This document shows positions 23,429 to 30,906 of a stretch of DNA of 39,041 bases, piece after piece; position 1 is the stretch's first letter, and every line of letters starts with the position of its first letter. Source of the DNA: Chthonomonas sp. UBA2785 (lineage in GTDB: Bacteria > Armatimonadota > Fimbriimonadia > Fimbriimonadales > Fimbriimonadaceae). The stretch is from contig DEIB01000006.1 of NCBI GenBank assembly GCA_002352215.1, positions 1 to 39,041 on the forward strand, given 5' to 3'. A program made the position numbers and the translations under genes. Below the pieces are notes generated by a model, which saw nothing but the letters and a program-made list of their open reading frames with translations, searched no databases and was not told where the DNA came from.

Positions 23429-24876
23429 AACCAATCCCCCTGATCTTCGAAAAATCTCGCCCGGGCCGCATCGGCTGCAACCTGCCGAAGGCCGACACGC
23501 CCGAAGTGGACGTGCAGGCCATCCTGGGCGAAACCCGCGACGCCGTGGCGTGGCCCGAGATTGGCGAACTGGACATGCTGCGCCACTTCACCAACCTCAG
23601 CCACCGCAACTACGGGATCGAAATCGGCTTCTACCCCCTGGGTAGCTGCACGATGAAATACAACCCGAAGATCAACGAGCGCACGGCCGGGCTGACGGGC
23701 TTTACGCACACCCACCCGATGCAACCGGAAGAGACCATCGGGGGCTTCTTGGAGGTCTACGCCTCGTGCATGGACATCCTCAAGGAGATCACGGGTTTCG
23801 ATGACATCACCATGCAACCGGTGGCCGGCGCCCACGGCGAACTGGCCTGCTTGATGCTGATCAAGGCGTATCACGAAAGCCGAGGCGAAGGTGCCCAGCG
23901 CCGCGTGGTGCTGGTGCCGGACTCGGCCCACGGCACCAACCCGGCCAGTGCGGCCCGGTGCGGCTACGTGGTGAAGACGATCCCCACCGCCGAAGACGGC
24001 AACACCGACCTGGAGGCCCTGGCCAAGGAACTCGGACCGGATACGGCGGCCTTCATGGTCACCAACCCCAGCACACTGGCACTGTTCGAAACGAACATCA
24101 CCAAGGTGTGCCAGATGGTGCACGAAGCGGGCGGGCAAGTCTTCTGCGACGGCGCGAACATGAACGCCATGGTGGGCACCACTCGCCCGGGCGACCACGG
24201 CTTCGACTGCATGCACCTGAACCTGCACAAGACGTTCAGCACGCCCCACGGTGGTGGCGGCCCTGGCTGCGGTGCCATCGGTCTCAAGTCGCACCTCGCG
24301 CCCTACATGCCCGGCCCGGTCATTACTCGCAATGACGCCGGACAAGCCGTGCTGGACCACGACCGTCCGCACTGCATTGGCCGCGTGAGTGGCTTCTTTG
24401 GGCAATCGCTGATGGCCGTGCGCGCGCTTACCTACTTCCTGGCCTATGGCCGCGAAGGGATGAGCAGCATCAGCCGGTACTCGGTGCTGAACGCCAACTA
24501 CGTCAAGGCTCGCCTCAAGGATGTGCTCCCGGCCGCCCATGACCGCCCCTGCATGCACGAATGCGTGCTGACGGCGAAGCAGTATAAGGAGTACGGCGTG
24601 CGCGCCCTGGACCTGAGCAAGGCGCTGATTGACTACGGCTTCCACCCGCCGACGAACTACTTCCCGCTCATCGTGCCGGAAGCGTTCATGATCGAGCCGA
24701 CGGAAACCGAAGCGAAGGAGACGCTGGACGCCTTCTGCGATGCCCTGATCGAGATCTGCGAACTTGCCAAGACCGACCCGGATGCCCTGCATGCCGCGCC
24801 GACCAAGGCGATCGTCGGACGACTGGACGAAGCGGCGGCGGTGAAGAACCTCGACGTCCGCTACCAACCGGCGTAA
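23425..24876 (+). CDS. gcvPB: Glycine dehydrogenase (decarboxylating) subunit 2
   Basis: PLP-carrying chain of the split P-protein. 483 aa, start fixed by the 4-nt ATGA overlap with gcvPA. The PLP-binding Lys is K269 in NLHKTFSTPHGGGGPG, a diagnostic motif. YPLGSCTMKYNP near residue 72 and HGTNPASA are also conserved. With GcvH, a T protein and lipoamide dehydrogenase it feeds 5,10-methylene-THF to C1 metabolism; gcvT and lpd are not in this window. Confidence 0.96.
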   Translation: MKPIPLIFEKSRPGRIGCNLPKADTPEVDVQAILGETRDAVAWPEIGELDMLRHFTNLSHRNYGIEIGFYPLGSCTMKYNPKINERTAGLTGFTHTHPMQPEETIGGFLEVYASCMDILKEITGFDDITMQPVAGAHGELACLMLIKAYHESRGEGAQRRVVLVPDSAHGTNPASAARCGYVVKTIPTAEDGNTDLEALAKELGPDTAAFMVTNPSTLALFETNITKVCQMVHEAGGQVFCDGANMNAMVGTTRPGDHGFDCMHLNLHKTFSTPHGGGGPGCGAIGLKSHLAPYMPGPVITRNDAGQAVLDHDRPHCIGRVSGFFGQSLMAVRALTYFLAYGREGMSSISRYSVLNANYVKARLKDVLPAAHDRPCMHECVLTAKQYKEYGVRALDLSKALIDYGFHPPTNYFPLIVPEAFMIEPTETEAKETLDAFCDALIEICELAKTDPDALHAAPTKAIVGRLDEAAAVKNLDVRYQPA

Positions 24877-24884
24877 GCCCCTCG

Positions 24885-24911
24885 CCCTCACCTCAGCTTA
24901 TGAGGTGGGGG
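24885..24911 (+). terminator. Terminator-like stem-loop after gcvPB
   Basis: An 11-bp stem (one U-G pair), CCCTCACCTCA then loop GCTTA then TGAGGTGGGGG, followed by the T-containing CATCTTGCTTT. It starts 9 nt after the gcvPB stop and ends 11 nt before the next gene, so the next gene may need its own promoter. Confidence 0.55.
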
Positions 24912-24922
24912 CATCTTGCTTT

Positions 24923-25561
24923 ATGAAACCTGTGATGCCCTGGCGAGTCGACGGCCCCCAAGGGCCGCGCGAGCACATGGCGGCGGATGAAGCTCTGGTT
25001 TATGGCGGGCGGGTTTACACCTGGGACGCCCCGGCCGTGACGCTTGGCCGGTTCCAAGACCCCGCCCGGGTGATGGCCGCCCACCCGCACCTGCCGCACG
25101 CGGTGCGCCCCACGGGCGGCAAAGCGGTGCTCCACGGCCACGACCTCACCATTGGCTTGGCGGTGCCCTGGGAGTGGGCGAACTGGAGCGAAGCCGAGCG
25201 CCGCAGCGTTCGCTTGGTATATCGGCGCTTGGCCGAGCCGTTGGTGCAGGCCCTGAATCAGGCGGGAGTGGCGGCGGCCCTGGCCGAGCAGACCCCCTTT
25301 GTGCGCAGTGCGGGCAAGGTGGCCGACTGCTTTGCCCACATTGCGCCCAACGACATCGTGGACCCCAAGACGGGCCGCAAGGTGTGCGGGTGTGCCCTCG
25401 CCCTGCGGGAAAGTGGGGTGCTGGTGCAGTGCAGCCTGCCCGTGCGTTTGCCGGACCCCGAGGTGGCGAACCTCTTTGGCGCGCAGGTGATTTACGGCCA
25501 ATATCCGCACCTGACCGCCGAAAGACTGGCCGATGCCCTCGCCGACGCCTTTGGCCCTTAG
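24923..25561 (+). CDS. Lipoate-protein ligase / octanoyltransferase family protein
   Basis: 212 aa member of the LplA/LipM/BirA ligase fold. It probably attaches lipoyl or octanoyl groups to lipoyl domains, likely GcvH next door (inference from position). RPTGGKAVLHGHDLT (62-76) matches RRxTGGGAVxHD...T, and the expected catalytic Lys is K153 in TGRKVCGCALA (family KI.G.A). It lacks the extra C-terminal domain of full LplA, so a LipM-like amidotransferase or half-ligase is possible. ATG 24923 (MKPVMPWRVD) fits the family; the GTG 18 nt upstream lies within the terminator stem. Confidence 0.82.
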   Translation: MKPVMPWRVDGPQGPREHMAADEALVYGGRVYTWDAPAVTLGRFQDPARVMAAHPHLPHAVRPTGGKAVLHGHDLTIGLAVPWEWANWSEAERRSVRLVYRRLAEPLVQALNQAGVAAALAEQTPFVRSAGKVADCFAHIAPNDIVDPKTGRKVCGCALALRESGVLVQCSLPVRLPDPEVANLFGAQVIYGQYPHLTAERLADALADAFGP

Positions 25562-25596
25562 GCCTTGGACACTGTTCAACCTTTCCCTGCGTCTGA

Positions 25597-25602
25597 TATC
25601 GT
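25597..25602 (+). promoter_or_regulatory. -10-like hexamer of the lipoprotein gene
   Basis: TATCGT, then 6 nt, then ATG 25609. TTCAAC is 16 bp upstream, a weak -35. Confidence 0.5.
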
Positions 25603-25608
25603 ATCGAT

Positions 25609-26679
25609 ATGACGCGATACGCTCCGGCCGCGCTGGCTTTGCTGGCAGGAACCCTTATCCTTTCTGGATGCCAGAACCAAAGTAGTAGCTCCGGCGCCAC
25701 GGGCCTGAACAGCGAATACAAAGCCCTGAAGGACGGCGAAACCTCGCCCACCGGTACGGGTGGCACCTCGCCGACCACCCCCGGTGGAACCACTTCGACC
25801 ACGCCCGGAGCCGCCGCAGGTGGGGGCGTCGTCGCGGGTGGATCGCCGACCGGCACCGCCGTCGAGGCCCCGGCCGCCAAGGTGGAAGACGGAGAAGTGG
25901 CCCTGCGCTTGGGCGTGAAGAAGGGTGAAACCTTCCGCTTCAAGCAGACCACCGATGCGAGTTTGACCCTGCCCGCCATGGGCAGCGGCACCGCCAAGCC
26001 CGCCAACTACACCGTGGCCACGGGCCAAACTTACACGATCTCGGACGTGAAGAACGACGTGTTCGACGTGGAAATCCGCACCGACAAGCCGGAAGTGGTG
26101 AAGGCCGACGAGGCTGCCAAGCAGGTTGTGCAGATGCTGGGCGGCGACGCCCGCACCATGAACTTCACCTACGACGCGCTGGGCAAGCCCGGGGCGCAAA
26201 CCGGTAGCGTGCTGCGCGGCGTGCCGGGGAGCAGCGATTCAATTCTGCAGAGTGGTTTCTTGGGCATCGTGTTCCCGACCGACGGCGTGAAGGTGGGCGA
26301 CAAGTGGACCAACAAGGTGGACATCGCCAAGCAGATGGGCCTGCCGCCGAACGTGGATGTGAAGAACCCCGACATGACGGTGACCTACGTGCTCAAGAGC
26401 ATTGACCGCAATGGCGACCGCGCGGTGATTAGCATCAATGCCACCGGCAACCCGAGCATCAGCAGCCAGATGATGGCGGGTGGGCGCGGTTCCGATGGCA
26501 ACACGCAAACCCAGGCCCGCACGATGACGTTCAAGATGACCATGTCCATGACGGGGACGGCGACGATCGATCTGAGTTCCGGGGTGCTGCGCACGGCCGA
26601 GTACCGGCTGAAGATCGGTACCGATGGCGGCCCGGCCCTTGCCAATCAAGACATGACGGTCAAGATTGAGCGGCAGTAA
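25609..26679 (+). CDS. Lipoprotein of unknown function
   Basis: 356 aa. Signal with lipobox LSG|C21 (ILSGC), so lipidated and membrane anchored. Residues 40-90 are a disordered Gly/Thr/Pro/Ala linker with repeated TPGG/TSPT motifs. The remaining 260 residues look like a beta-rich domain: VALRLGVKKGETFRFKQTTDASL, FPTDGVKVGDKWTNKVD, TVTYVLKSIDRNGDRAVISINATG. Bacterial uncharacterised lipoproteins with 'KGETF.Y...' and 'V.VGDTW' phrases share this plan. I cannot name the role. ATG 25609 gives the correct signal. Transcribed after a -10 6 nt upstream. Confidence 0.7.
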   Translation: MTRYAPAALALLAGTLILSGCQNQSSSSGATGLNSEYKALKDGETSPTGTGGTSPTTPGGTTSTTPGAAAGGGVVAGGSPTGTAVEAPAAKVEDGEVALRLGVKKGETFRFKQTTDASLTLPAMGSGTAKPANYTVATGQTYTISDVKNDVFDVEIRTDKPEVVKADEAAKQVVQMLGGDARTMNFTYDALGKPGAQTGSVLRGVPGSSDSILQSGFLGIVFPTDGVKVGDKWTNKVDIAKQMGLPPNVDVKNPDMTVTYVLKSIDRNGDRAVISINATGNPSISSQMMAGGRGSDGNTQTQARTMTFKMTMSMTGTATIDLSSGVLRTAEYRLKIGTDGGPALANQDMTVKIERQ

Positions 26680-26701
26680 GCGCTGGACTCTTAGGTTCAA
26701 A

Positions 26702-26721
26702 TATAGGTATTTAGACCTATA
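26702..26721. promoter_or_regulatory. Inverted repeat before the low-GC gene pair
   Basis: TATAGGT, loop ATTTAG, ACCTATA: perfect 7-bp stem in an AT-rich spot of a GC-rich genome, followed by a G10 run. Could be an operator or a hairpin at the 3' end of the lipoprotein mRNA; no T run. Confidence 0.4.
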
Positions 26722-26727
26722 AAGCGC

Positions 26728-26737
26728 GGGGGGGGGG
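26728..26737 (+). repeat. G10 homopolymer
   Basis: Ten consecutive G, 33 nt before ATG 26770 and 20 nt before its -10-like hexamer. Length may vary by slippage or be a sequencing artefact. Confidence 0.8.
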
Positions 26738-26757
26738 CGAGTTTGAGGATTTTGCCT

Positions 26758-26763
26758 TATATT
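26758..26763 (+). promoter_or_regulatory. -10-like hexamer of the 26770 gene pair
   Basis: TATATT, then 6 nt, then ATG 26770, no Shine-Dalgarno. Confidence 0.6.
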
Positions 26764-26769
26764 AAATGC

Positions 26770-27318
26770 ATGCGAGTGAAATCTCTAGCATCCGCATTGG
26801 GGGCGAGTGCCCTCCTCCTTGTCCATCCAGTGTCTGCTTTTGGGCAGACGCCCCCTCCTCCTCCTGCTGGCAACAATCAGCCGCCCCTATACGGAACTAT
26901 TTCTGGGCCAAGTTCCGCGAATCTCGGCACAAACATAGTCATCAACTTCATGGCCAAGGATCAAGATACGGGCTATTTTCCCGGCAGAGAAGTTTATAAT
27001 CCTGCGACCGGAGAAGTGGAGACGTTTCCGGAGGTGTGGTACACCATCGACAACTACGAACATAACGCAGTTGAAATTCAACTTGACATTGAAGGATTTG
27101 AGTTGGGCTCAACCCCCAATGGTGGTTGGGAACTTCAACAAACGGAACCTGGTGGTGTTAAGCGCTATCAGTTGGCAGTAAATGTGGCCACGTCGATGAG
27201 TTCAAGTGGCTTCGGGAAAGCGCGGATCATTTATCGAGACATGAAGGAGCTTCCTTTCGTGTGGTGGGATGCTTTCAGTTACACCGCGACTTTGACTATC
27301 GCGCTGAACCAACCATGA
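26770..27318 (+). CDS. Secreted protein of unknown function, first of a low-GC pair
   Basis: 182 aa. Signal peptide (MRVKSLASALGASALLLVHPVSAFG, cleaved near A-F-G|Q; shown here only to name residues 1-25 by position, basic at 2-4, hydrophobic 8-18), then a PPPPP spacer and a Trp/Tyr-rich beta-sandwich-like domain (LYGTISGPSSANLGTNIVIN, EVWYTIDNYEHNAVEIQLD). No family recognised. ATG 26770 is preferred to an earlier TTG because it starts a good signal peptide and is 6 nt from TATATT. Base composition is visibly lower in GC and codons less CGC/GCC-biased than its neighbours. It overlaps the next gene by 4 nt (ATGA), so the two act as a unit. Confidence 0.6.
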   Translation: MRVKSLASALGASALLLVHPVSAFGQTPPPPPAGNNQPPLYGTISGPSSANLGTNIVINFMAKDQDTGYFPGREVYNPATGEVETFPEVWYTIDNYEHNAVEIQLDIEGFELGSTPNGGWELQQTEPGGVKRYQLAVNVATSMSSSGFGKARIIYRDMKELPFVWWDAFSYTATLTIALNQP

Positions 27319-28334
27319 CAACAGCTGTAGCTTTGGTTTGCCTGCTCGTGCGTGAGCCAAAGATTGCCGTATTCCCGGGCGGTTCTGCCCGGGAGTTGGC
27401 GGTTTGGATTCGCTCGCATACAAACGAGCCAGCGATGGTAAACGCGTTCTCTGGCGTGCCGAGAATTGAGGTCGATCTTAGCTCCGAACAGAAGCTAGAC
27501 GAGAGCACAAGTGCGTATTTTGGCCGCTTAATATCGAAATCGCTTGAGAAGCAGCGTTTCTCTTTTGAGGTCCTGTACGAAAAGGATGCTAAATACCTTG
27601 GTGCGCGCATCGGACGACCCCAGAGAGGTTTTCCTCGCGATCATCAAGAACGTACGTTCTACATGGACCTTGCGAAGGGCTACCCAAGTGCTGATCAGGC
27701 AGTCGTGTCAATTGATTCGGAGCACTTGACCTTCGCTCACGGAGATAGCGGGAGTTTCTCACTATCGACTGTTCAAAGTTGGTTCGACAGGTCTGACCAT
27801 TGGCTCGCTGGCAATGGCAACATCGCAATTTCGGGCGAACCGGTGGATAAGCAGACATTTCGCTTACTTCGGCAAATGACTGTCCCCCTGATGCTGAATG
27901 AAGAGGGGCTATTTGTTGTCAATAGAAAACGAGCTACACAGTGGATGCTCGAAGGTGCAAACCGCAAACAGGGGACGCAGCAGCTGGCGAGTTGGGCGGT
28001 CGAATCAAAACGTCAAATCTACGGGGCATTGCTTGATAGCCTAACGGATGATGAATTCAAGAAGATATTTGAGTCCAAGTCGCCTCAAGGGCCAACATTT
28101 GTAAAGGAGTTTGATCCTCAATCAACCGTCCATCAGGCGGCTGTTGAATACCACCGACGAGCACTCACCGAAGGTCCTTACGACGGGGATAACACTTGGT
28201 ACCTAGAAATGGTTCGCGATACACCACAAATAGGTGAGGCTGACAGATCAAAGCCTGTCAAGGTCGGATTGGGCTCAGATGGTCGATTATCGTTTGTCAT
28301 CAGAACGACGACCGGTTTTGAGCAGTCTTGGTAA
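27315..28334 (+). CDS. Protein of unknown function, second of a low-GC pair
   Basis: 339 aa; start fixed by the ATGA overlap. A short hydrophobic N-terminus (TTAVALVCLLV) may be a weak signal or anchor. IAVFPGGSARELAVWIRSHT (residues 15-34) recalls the 'assign-and-count' start of STN/secretin N-like domains, but this is only a resemblance. The rest is mixed alpha/beta with a helix-rich C-terminal third (about 220-300). No enzyme motif seen. As with its partner, codon use is different from the surrounding chromosome. Ends just before a strong bidirectional terminator. Confidence 0.55.
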   Translation: MTTAVALVCLLVREPKIAVFPGGSARELAVWIRSHTNEPAMVNAFSGVPRIEVDLSSEQKLDESTSAYFGRLISKSLEKQRFSFEVLYEKDAKYLGARIGRPQRGFPRDHQERTFYMDLAKGYPSADQAVVSIDSEHLTFAHGDSGSFSLSTVQSWFDRSDHWLAGNGNIAISGEPVDKQTFRLLRQMTVPLMLNEEGLFVVNRKRATQWMLEGANRKQGTQQLASWAVESKRQIYGALLDSLTDDEFKKIFESKSPQGPTFVKEFDPQSTVHQAAVEYHRRALTEGPYDGDNTWYLEMVRDTPQIGEADRSKPVKVGLGSDGRLSFVIRTTTGFEQSW

Positions 28335-28354
28335 GTTTAGAATGGCATAGCCAA

Positions 28355-28390
28355 AAATCCCCTCACGCCATGGCGGAGGGGGATTTCTTT
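28355..28390. terminator. Bidirectional Rho-independent terminator
   Basis: AAATCCCCTCA, inner palindrome CGCCATGGCG, GGAGGGGGATTT, then CTTT on the plus side. On the minus strand the same stem is followed by TTTTT. It lies 20 nt past the stop of the plus gene (28334) and 25 nt past the stop of rpoD (28416), so it can serve both. It is the best terminator in the window. Confidence 0.85.
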
Positions 28391-28415
28391 GTGAGAACCT
28401 AAGCGTAGCGTTCGC

Positions 28416-29540
28416 TTAGTTGGGGCTGGGGGTGATGGTGAAGCCGCTGGCGCTGAGCTCTTGCCCAATGTGGCGCAGCTTCTTCATGGCGCGCAGTTCG
28501 ATCTGGCGCACTCTTTCCCGCGTGACGTTGAGCGCGGCGCCCACCTCTTCCAGGGTGCGGCTGCGGCCATCGTCCATCCCAAAGCGGAGGCGAACCACGT
28601 CGCGCTCTCGGCTCGTCAGGCGGCCCAGGATGCTGTCAATCTCTTCGCGGCGGATCAGCGACCAGGTCACATCGCTCGGGGTCGGCATATTCGTGCTCGG
28701 CACAAAGTCGCCAATCGAGGAGTTGTCCTTTTCACCCACCGGGGTTTCCAGCGAAAGCGGTTCCACGGCCACGCGCATCATTTCTTGCACGCGGTCGGGG
28801 CTCATGCCCACGCGCTCGGCCACTTCTTCCGGCGTCGGCTCGCGGTGCAGTTCTTGCTGCAGCTGGTTGGCCGTCTTCATCACCTTATTGATGAGTTCGG
28901 CCACGTAAACCGGGATGCGGATGGTGCGGCCCTGGTTGATGATCGCACGGGCAATGGCGCGGCGGATCCACCACGTCGCGTAGGTGGAGAAGCGGAAGCC
29001 CTTGCGCCAGTCAAACTTCTCAACTGCGCGGATCAGACCGAGGTTGCCCTCTTGGATCAGGTCGGCGAGGGGGATGCCCCGGGCGTTGTACTTCTTGGCG
29101 ATGGAGACAACCAGGCGGAGGTTGCTCTCAATCAGGTGCTGCTTGGCGGCGCGACCGGACTTGATGATCTCCTTGATCTCCCACTGGTCGAATTCGTAGT
29201 CCTTGGGCTTGTTCACCAGTTCGGCGACCTTAGACCACTTGCCGTTCTCGGCGAGGTCCATGGCTTGCACACGCTTGGCCAGATGCTCTTCTTGGGCGGG
29301 AGTGAGCAGGTGGGCGCGGCGGGTCTGCCGCATCCACATCTCGAGTTCTTCGGATTCGTCGTTAGTACGAGTCTCCTCCTCCTCTTCCTCATCCTCCATT
29401 TCCAGCAGGTCTTCGGCATTCGGTTCATCGTCCATCAGCATGTGCTTGGCCGCGTCCATGTAGACGTGCCGAGCGTGCGTTCGAACGGTGATCGCCTTGC
29501 CGCGCTTCACCTGGGTGGGCATCTGATTTTCGCCAGCCAT
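28416..29540 (-). CDS. rpoD: RNA polymerase sigma factor RpoD/SigA
   Basis: 374 aa sigma-70 factor, group 1 or closely related group 2. No region 1.1; instead a very acidic stretch (about 45-66). Region 1.2 around 69-92, then a 35-residue spacer, regions 2.1-2.4 around 128-216 (NLRLVVSIAKKYNARG, LIQEGNLGLIRAVEKFDWRKGFRFSTYATWWIR), region 3 to about 300, and region 4.2 HTH RTLEEVGAALNVTRERVRQIE (328-348, -35 contacts R341, E342, Q346 conserved). In region 2.4, the residues at the E. coli Q437 and T440 positions are R194 and A197 (from memory of the E. coli alignment). A second sigma factor elsewhere could be the primary one. ATG 29540 has AAGAAGAGA upstream, a weak ribosome site. It follows the cysteine desulfurase gene on the same strand after 304 nt. 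Confidence 0.93.
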   Translation of the reverse strand: MAGENQMPTQVKRGKAITVRTHARHVYMDAAKHMLMDDEPNAEDLLEMEDEEEEEETRTNDESEELEMWMRQTRRAHLLTPAQEEHLAKRVQAMDLAENGKWSKVAELVNKPKDYEFDQWEIKEIIKSGRAAKQHLIESNLRLVVSIAKKYNARGIPLADLIQEGNLGLIRAVEKFDWRKGFRFSTYATWWIRRAIARAIINQGRTIRIPVYVAELINKVMKTANQLQQELHREPTPEEVAERVGMSPDRVQEMMRVAVEPLSLETPVGEKDNSSIGDFVPSTNMPTPSDVTWSLIRREEIDSILGRLTSRERDVVRLRFGMDDGRSRTLEEVGAALNVTRERVRQIELRAMKKLRHIGQELSASGFTITPSPN

Positions 29541-29562
29541 TCTCTTCTTAACTTCTCACTGT

Positions 29563-29581
29563 GGATGCTACGAGAGCATCC
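29563..29581 (-). promoter_or_regulatory. Stem-loop in the rpoD 5' leader
   Basis: Perfect 7-bp stem GGATGCT/AGCATCC with loop 29570-29574, ending 22 nt before the rpoD ATG. Could affect translation or mRNA stability. Confidence 0.4.
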
Positions 29582-29772
29582 GGGTTCATAGGTTCGGACG
29601 GATCAAAGTTGATCCTTGTCGCCCCGAATAGGTACGGGCCTCCGTCTTCCTACTGATTTATAACTCAAGAATCCGCCCGAGGGCGAAAAATTCAGTTACA
29701 AAAGAGTGTTGCAAGGGCCGTGCCAACGAGTGTAGACGGAATGAACGGCCTAGAGGTTGCCTTGGGGTCACC

Positions 29773-29808
29773 TGGACTAGGGCCGGCTGGGTTTTCGGCC
29801 TGGGTCCA
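29773..29808. other. Long imperfect stem-loop after the cysteine desulfurase gene
   Basis: TGGACTAGGGCCG pairs with CGGCCTGGGTCCA over 13 positions with one mismatch and two G-T pairs, loop of 10. It lies 36 nt beyond the desulfurase stop. It has no T run on the minus strand, so a terminator role is unproven. Confidence 0.45.
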
Positions 29809-29844
29809 ACAATCCTGCCCGAGACTTGCCAAAAGGGCCGGAAA

Positions 29845-30906
29845 TCAGCCGCGCAGACGATTTACGGCTTCTTTCAGCACTGCGGCCAGGGCGCGCACGC
29901 TCTCCACCGTGTTCTGCGGGCCAAAACTGATGCGCACGGCGCTGCGGAGGTGTTCCGGCGGCCAACCCAGGGCCACCAGGGTGCGGCTGGGCTCGTTGGA
30001 GTGGGCGCTACAGGCCGCCCCCGCCCCAATGGCAAACCCGCGCGCGTCGGCTTCCAGCACCAGGGTTTCGCCCTCAATGCCCGCCGCCACCCAGGTGAGA
30101 ATCCACGGGCTCTGGCGGTCGTGTTCGTGAATGAACGAGTCCGGCATTCCGGCCACGGCCTCGGCAAAGGCCGCGCGGAGGCTCCGAACGTGGGCGGTGC
30201 GGGCTTCGTAATCCTGCTTGGCCAGGCGCAAAGCCGTGGCAAAGCCGACGATCCCGGGCACGTTCAGCGTCCCGGCGCGCAGGCCCATCTCTTGGCCACC
30301 GCCCACCATCCAGGGGGCTAGGGCCACGTTTCCGGTCACCACCAGTGCCCCCACGCCCTTGGGGCCGCCAAGCTTGTGCGCCGAGCAACTCCACGAATCG
30401 CCCGAAATCAAATCAATCGGCACCTTGCCCAGGGCCTGGGTGGCGTCGCGGTGCGTCCAGCCCCGCAGGCTGGGGGCACTCAGTACGGCGCCAGTTTCGT
30501 TGCCCACCACCATCACGGCTTGCATGTCGGTGCCGGCCGGGGCGGCCATGCATTTGTAGCCTTCGTTGGCCAGCACGGTCGCGCCCTTGGCCTCAGCGGG
30601 CGCCCACACACTGCTGTGCTCAAAGGGGCTCACCGCCAGGTTGGTGGCGTGCTGTAGCGCCCAGTTGTTAGCCTCGGTGGCCCCACTGGTGAAGAAAACT
30701 TGCTCCGGCGGCGTGGCGAATTGGTCGGCAATGTACTGCCGCGCGCGTTCTACGGCCTCACGGGCTTGCATCCCCCACGCGTGCAGGCTGTGGGCGTTGC
30801 CGCATTGTTCGCCTAGCCACGGGAGCATCGCCTCTCGAACTCGTGCATCGAGAGGCGTGGTGGCCGCGTTGTCGAAGTAGTTTTCGAGTCGGTTGGTTCC
30901 GCTCAT
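29845..30906 (-). CDS. Cysteine desulfurase (NifS/IscS family)
   Basis: PLP enzyme that removes sulfur from cysteine for Fe-S clusters or tRNA thiolation. 353 aa. Conserved YFDNAATTPLD, TSGATEANNWAL, EH at 96-97, PLP Lys K178 in SCSAHKLGGPKGVGALV, GGGQEMGLRAGTLN, and the catalytic Cys C299 in GAACSAHSNEPSRTL. C299 lies in a short loop, as in the group II-like or NifS-type variants; whether it is IscS, NifS or SufS is not settled. Overlaps the sucD stop by 4 nt (ATGA), so translation is probably coupled. No IscU or SufBCD partner lies in the window. Confidence 0.92.
   Translation of the reverse strand: MSGTNRLENYFDNAATTPLDARVREAMLPWLGEQCGNAHSLHAWGMQAREAVERARQYIADQFATPPEQVFFTSGATEANNWALQHATNLAVSPFEHSSVWAPAEAKGATVLANEGYKCMAAPAGTDMQAVMVVGNETGAVLSAPSLRGWTHRDATQALGKVPIDLISGDSWSCSAHKLGGPKGVGALVVTGNVALAPWMVGGGQEMGLRAGTLNVPGIVGFATALRLAKQDYEARTAHVRSLRAAFAEAVAGMPDSFIHEHDRQSPWILTWVAAGIEGETLVLEADARGFAIGAGAACSAHSNEPSRTLVALGWPPEHLRSAVRISFGPQNTVESVRALAAVLKEAVNRLRG

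Larger units (their letters stand above)
29541..29844 (-). other. Gap between cysteine desulfurase and rpoD, probably the rpoD leader
   Basis: 304 nt without a gene. On the minus strand it holds stem-loops at 29563-29581 (GGATGCT/AGCATCC, 5-nt loop, starting 22 nt before the rpoD ATG), at about 29601-29616 (GGATCAA AG TTGATCC), and at 29773-29808. A possible -10 (TATAAA) is near 29655. Nothing resembling a protein gene. Confidence 0.5.

Noticed and set aside
22094..24891. Long minus-strand open frames opposite gcvPA and gcvPB
   Set aside because: Mirror frames of clearly conserved genes, low complexity, no ribosome site.
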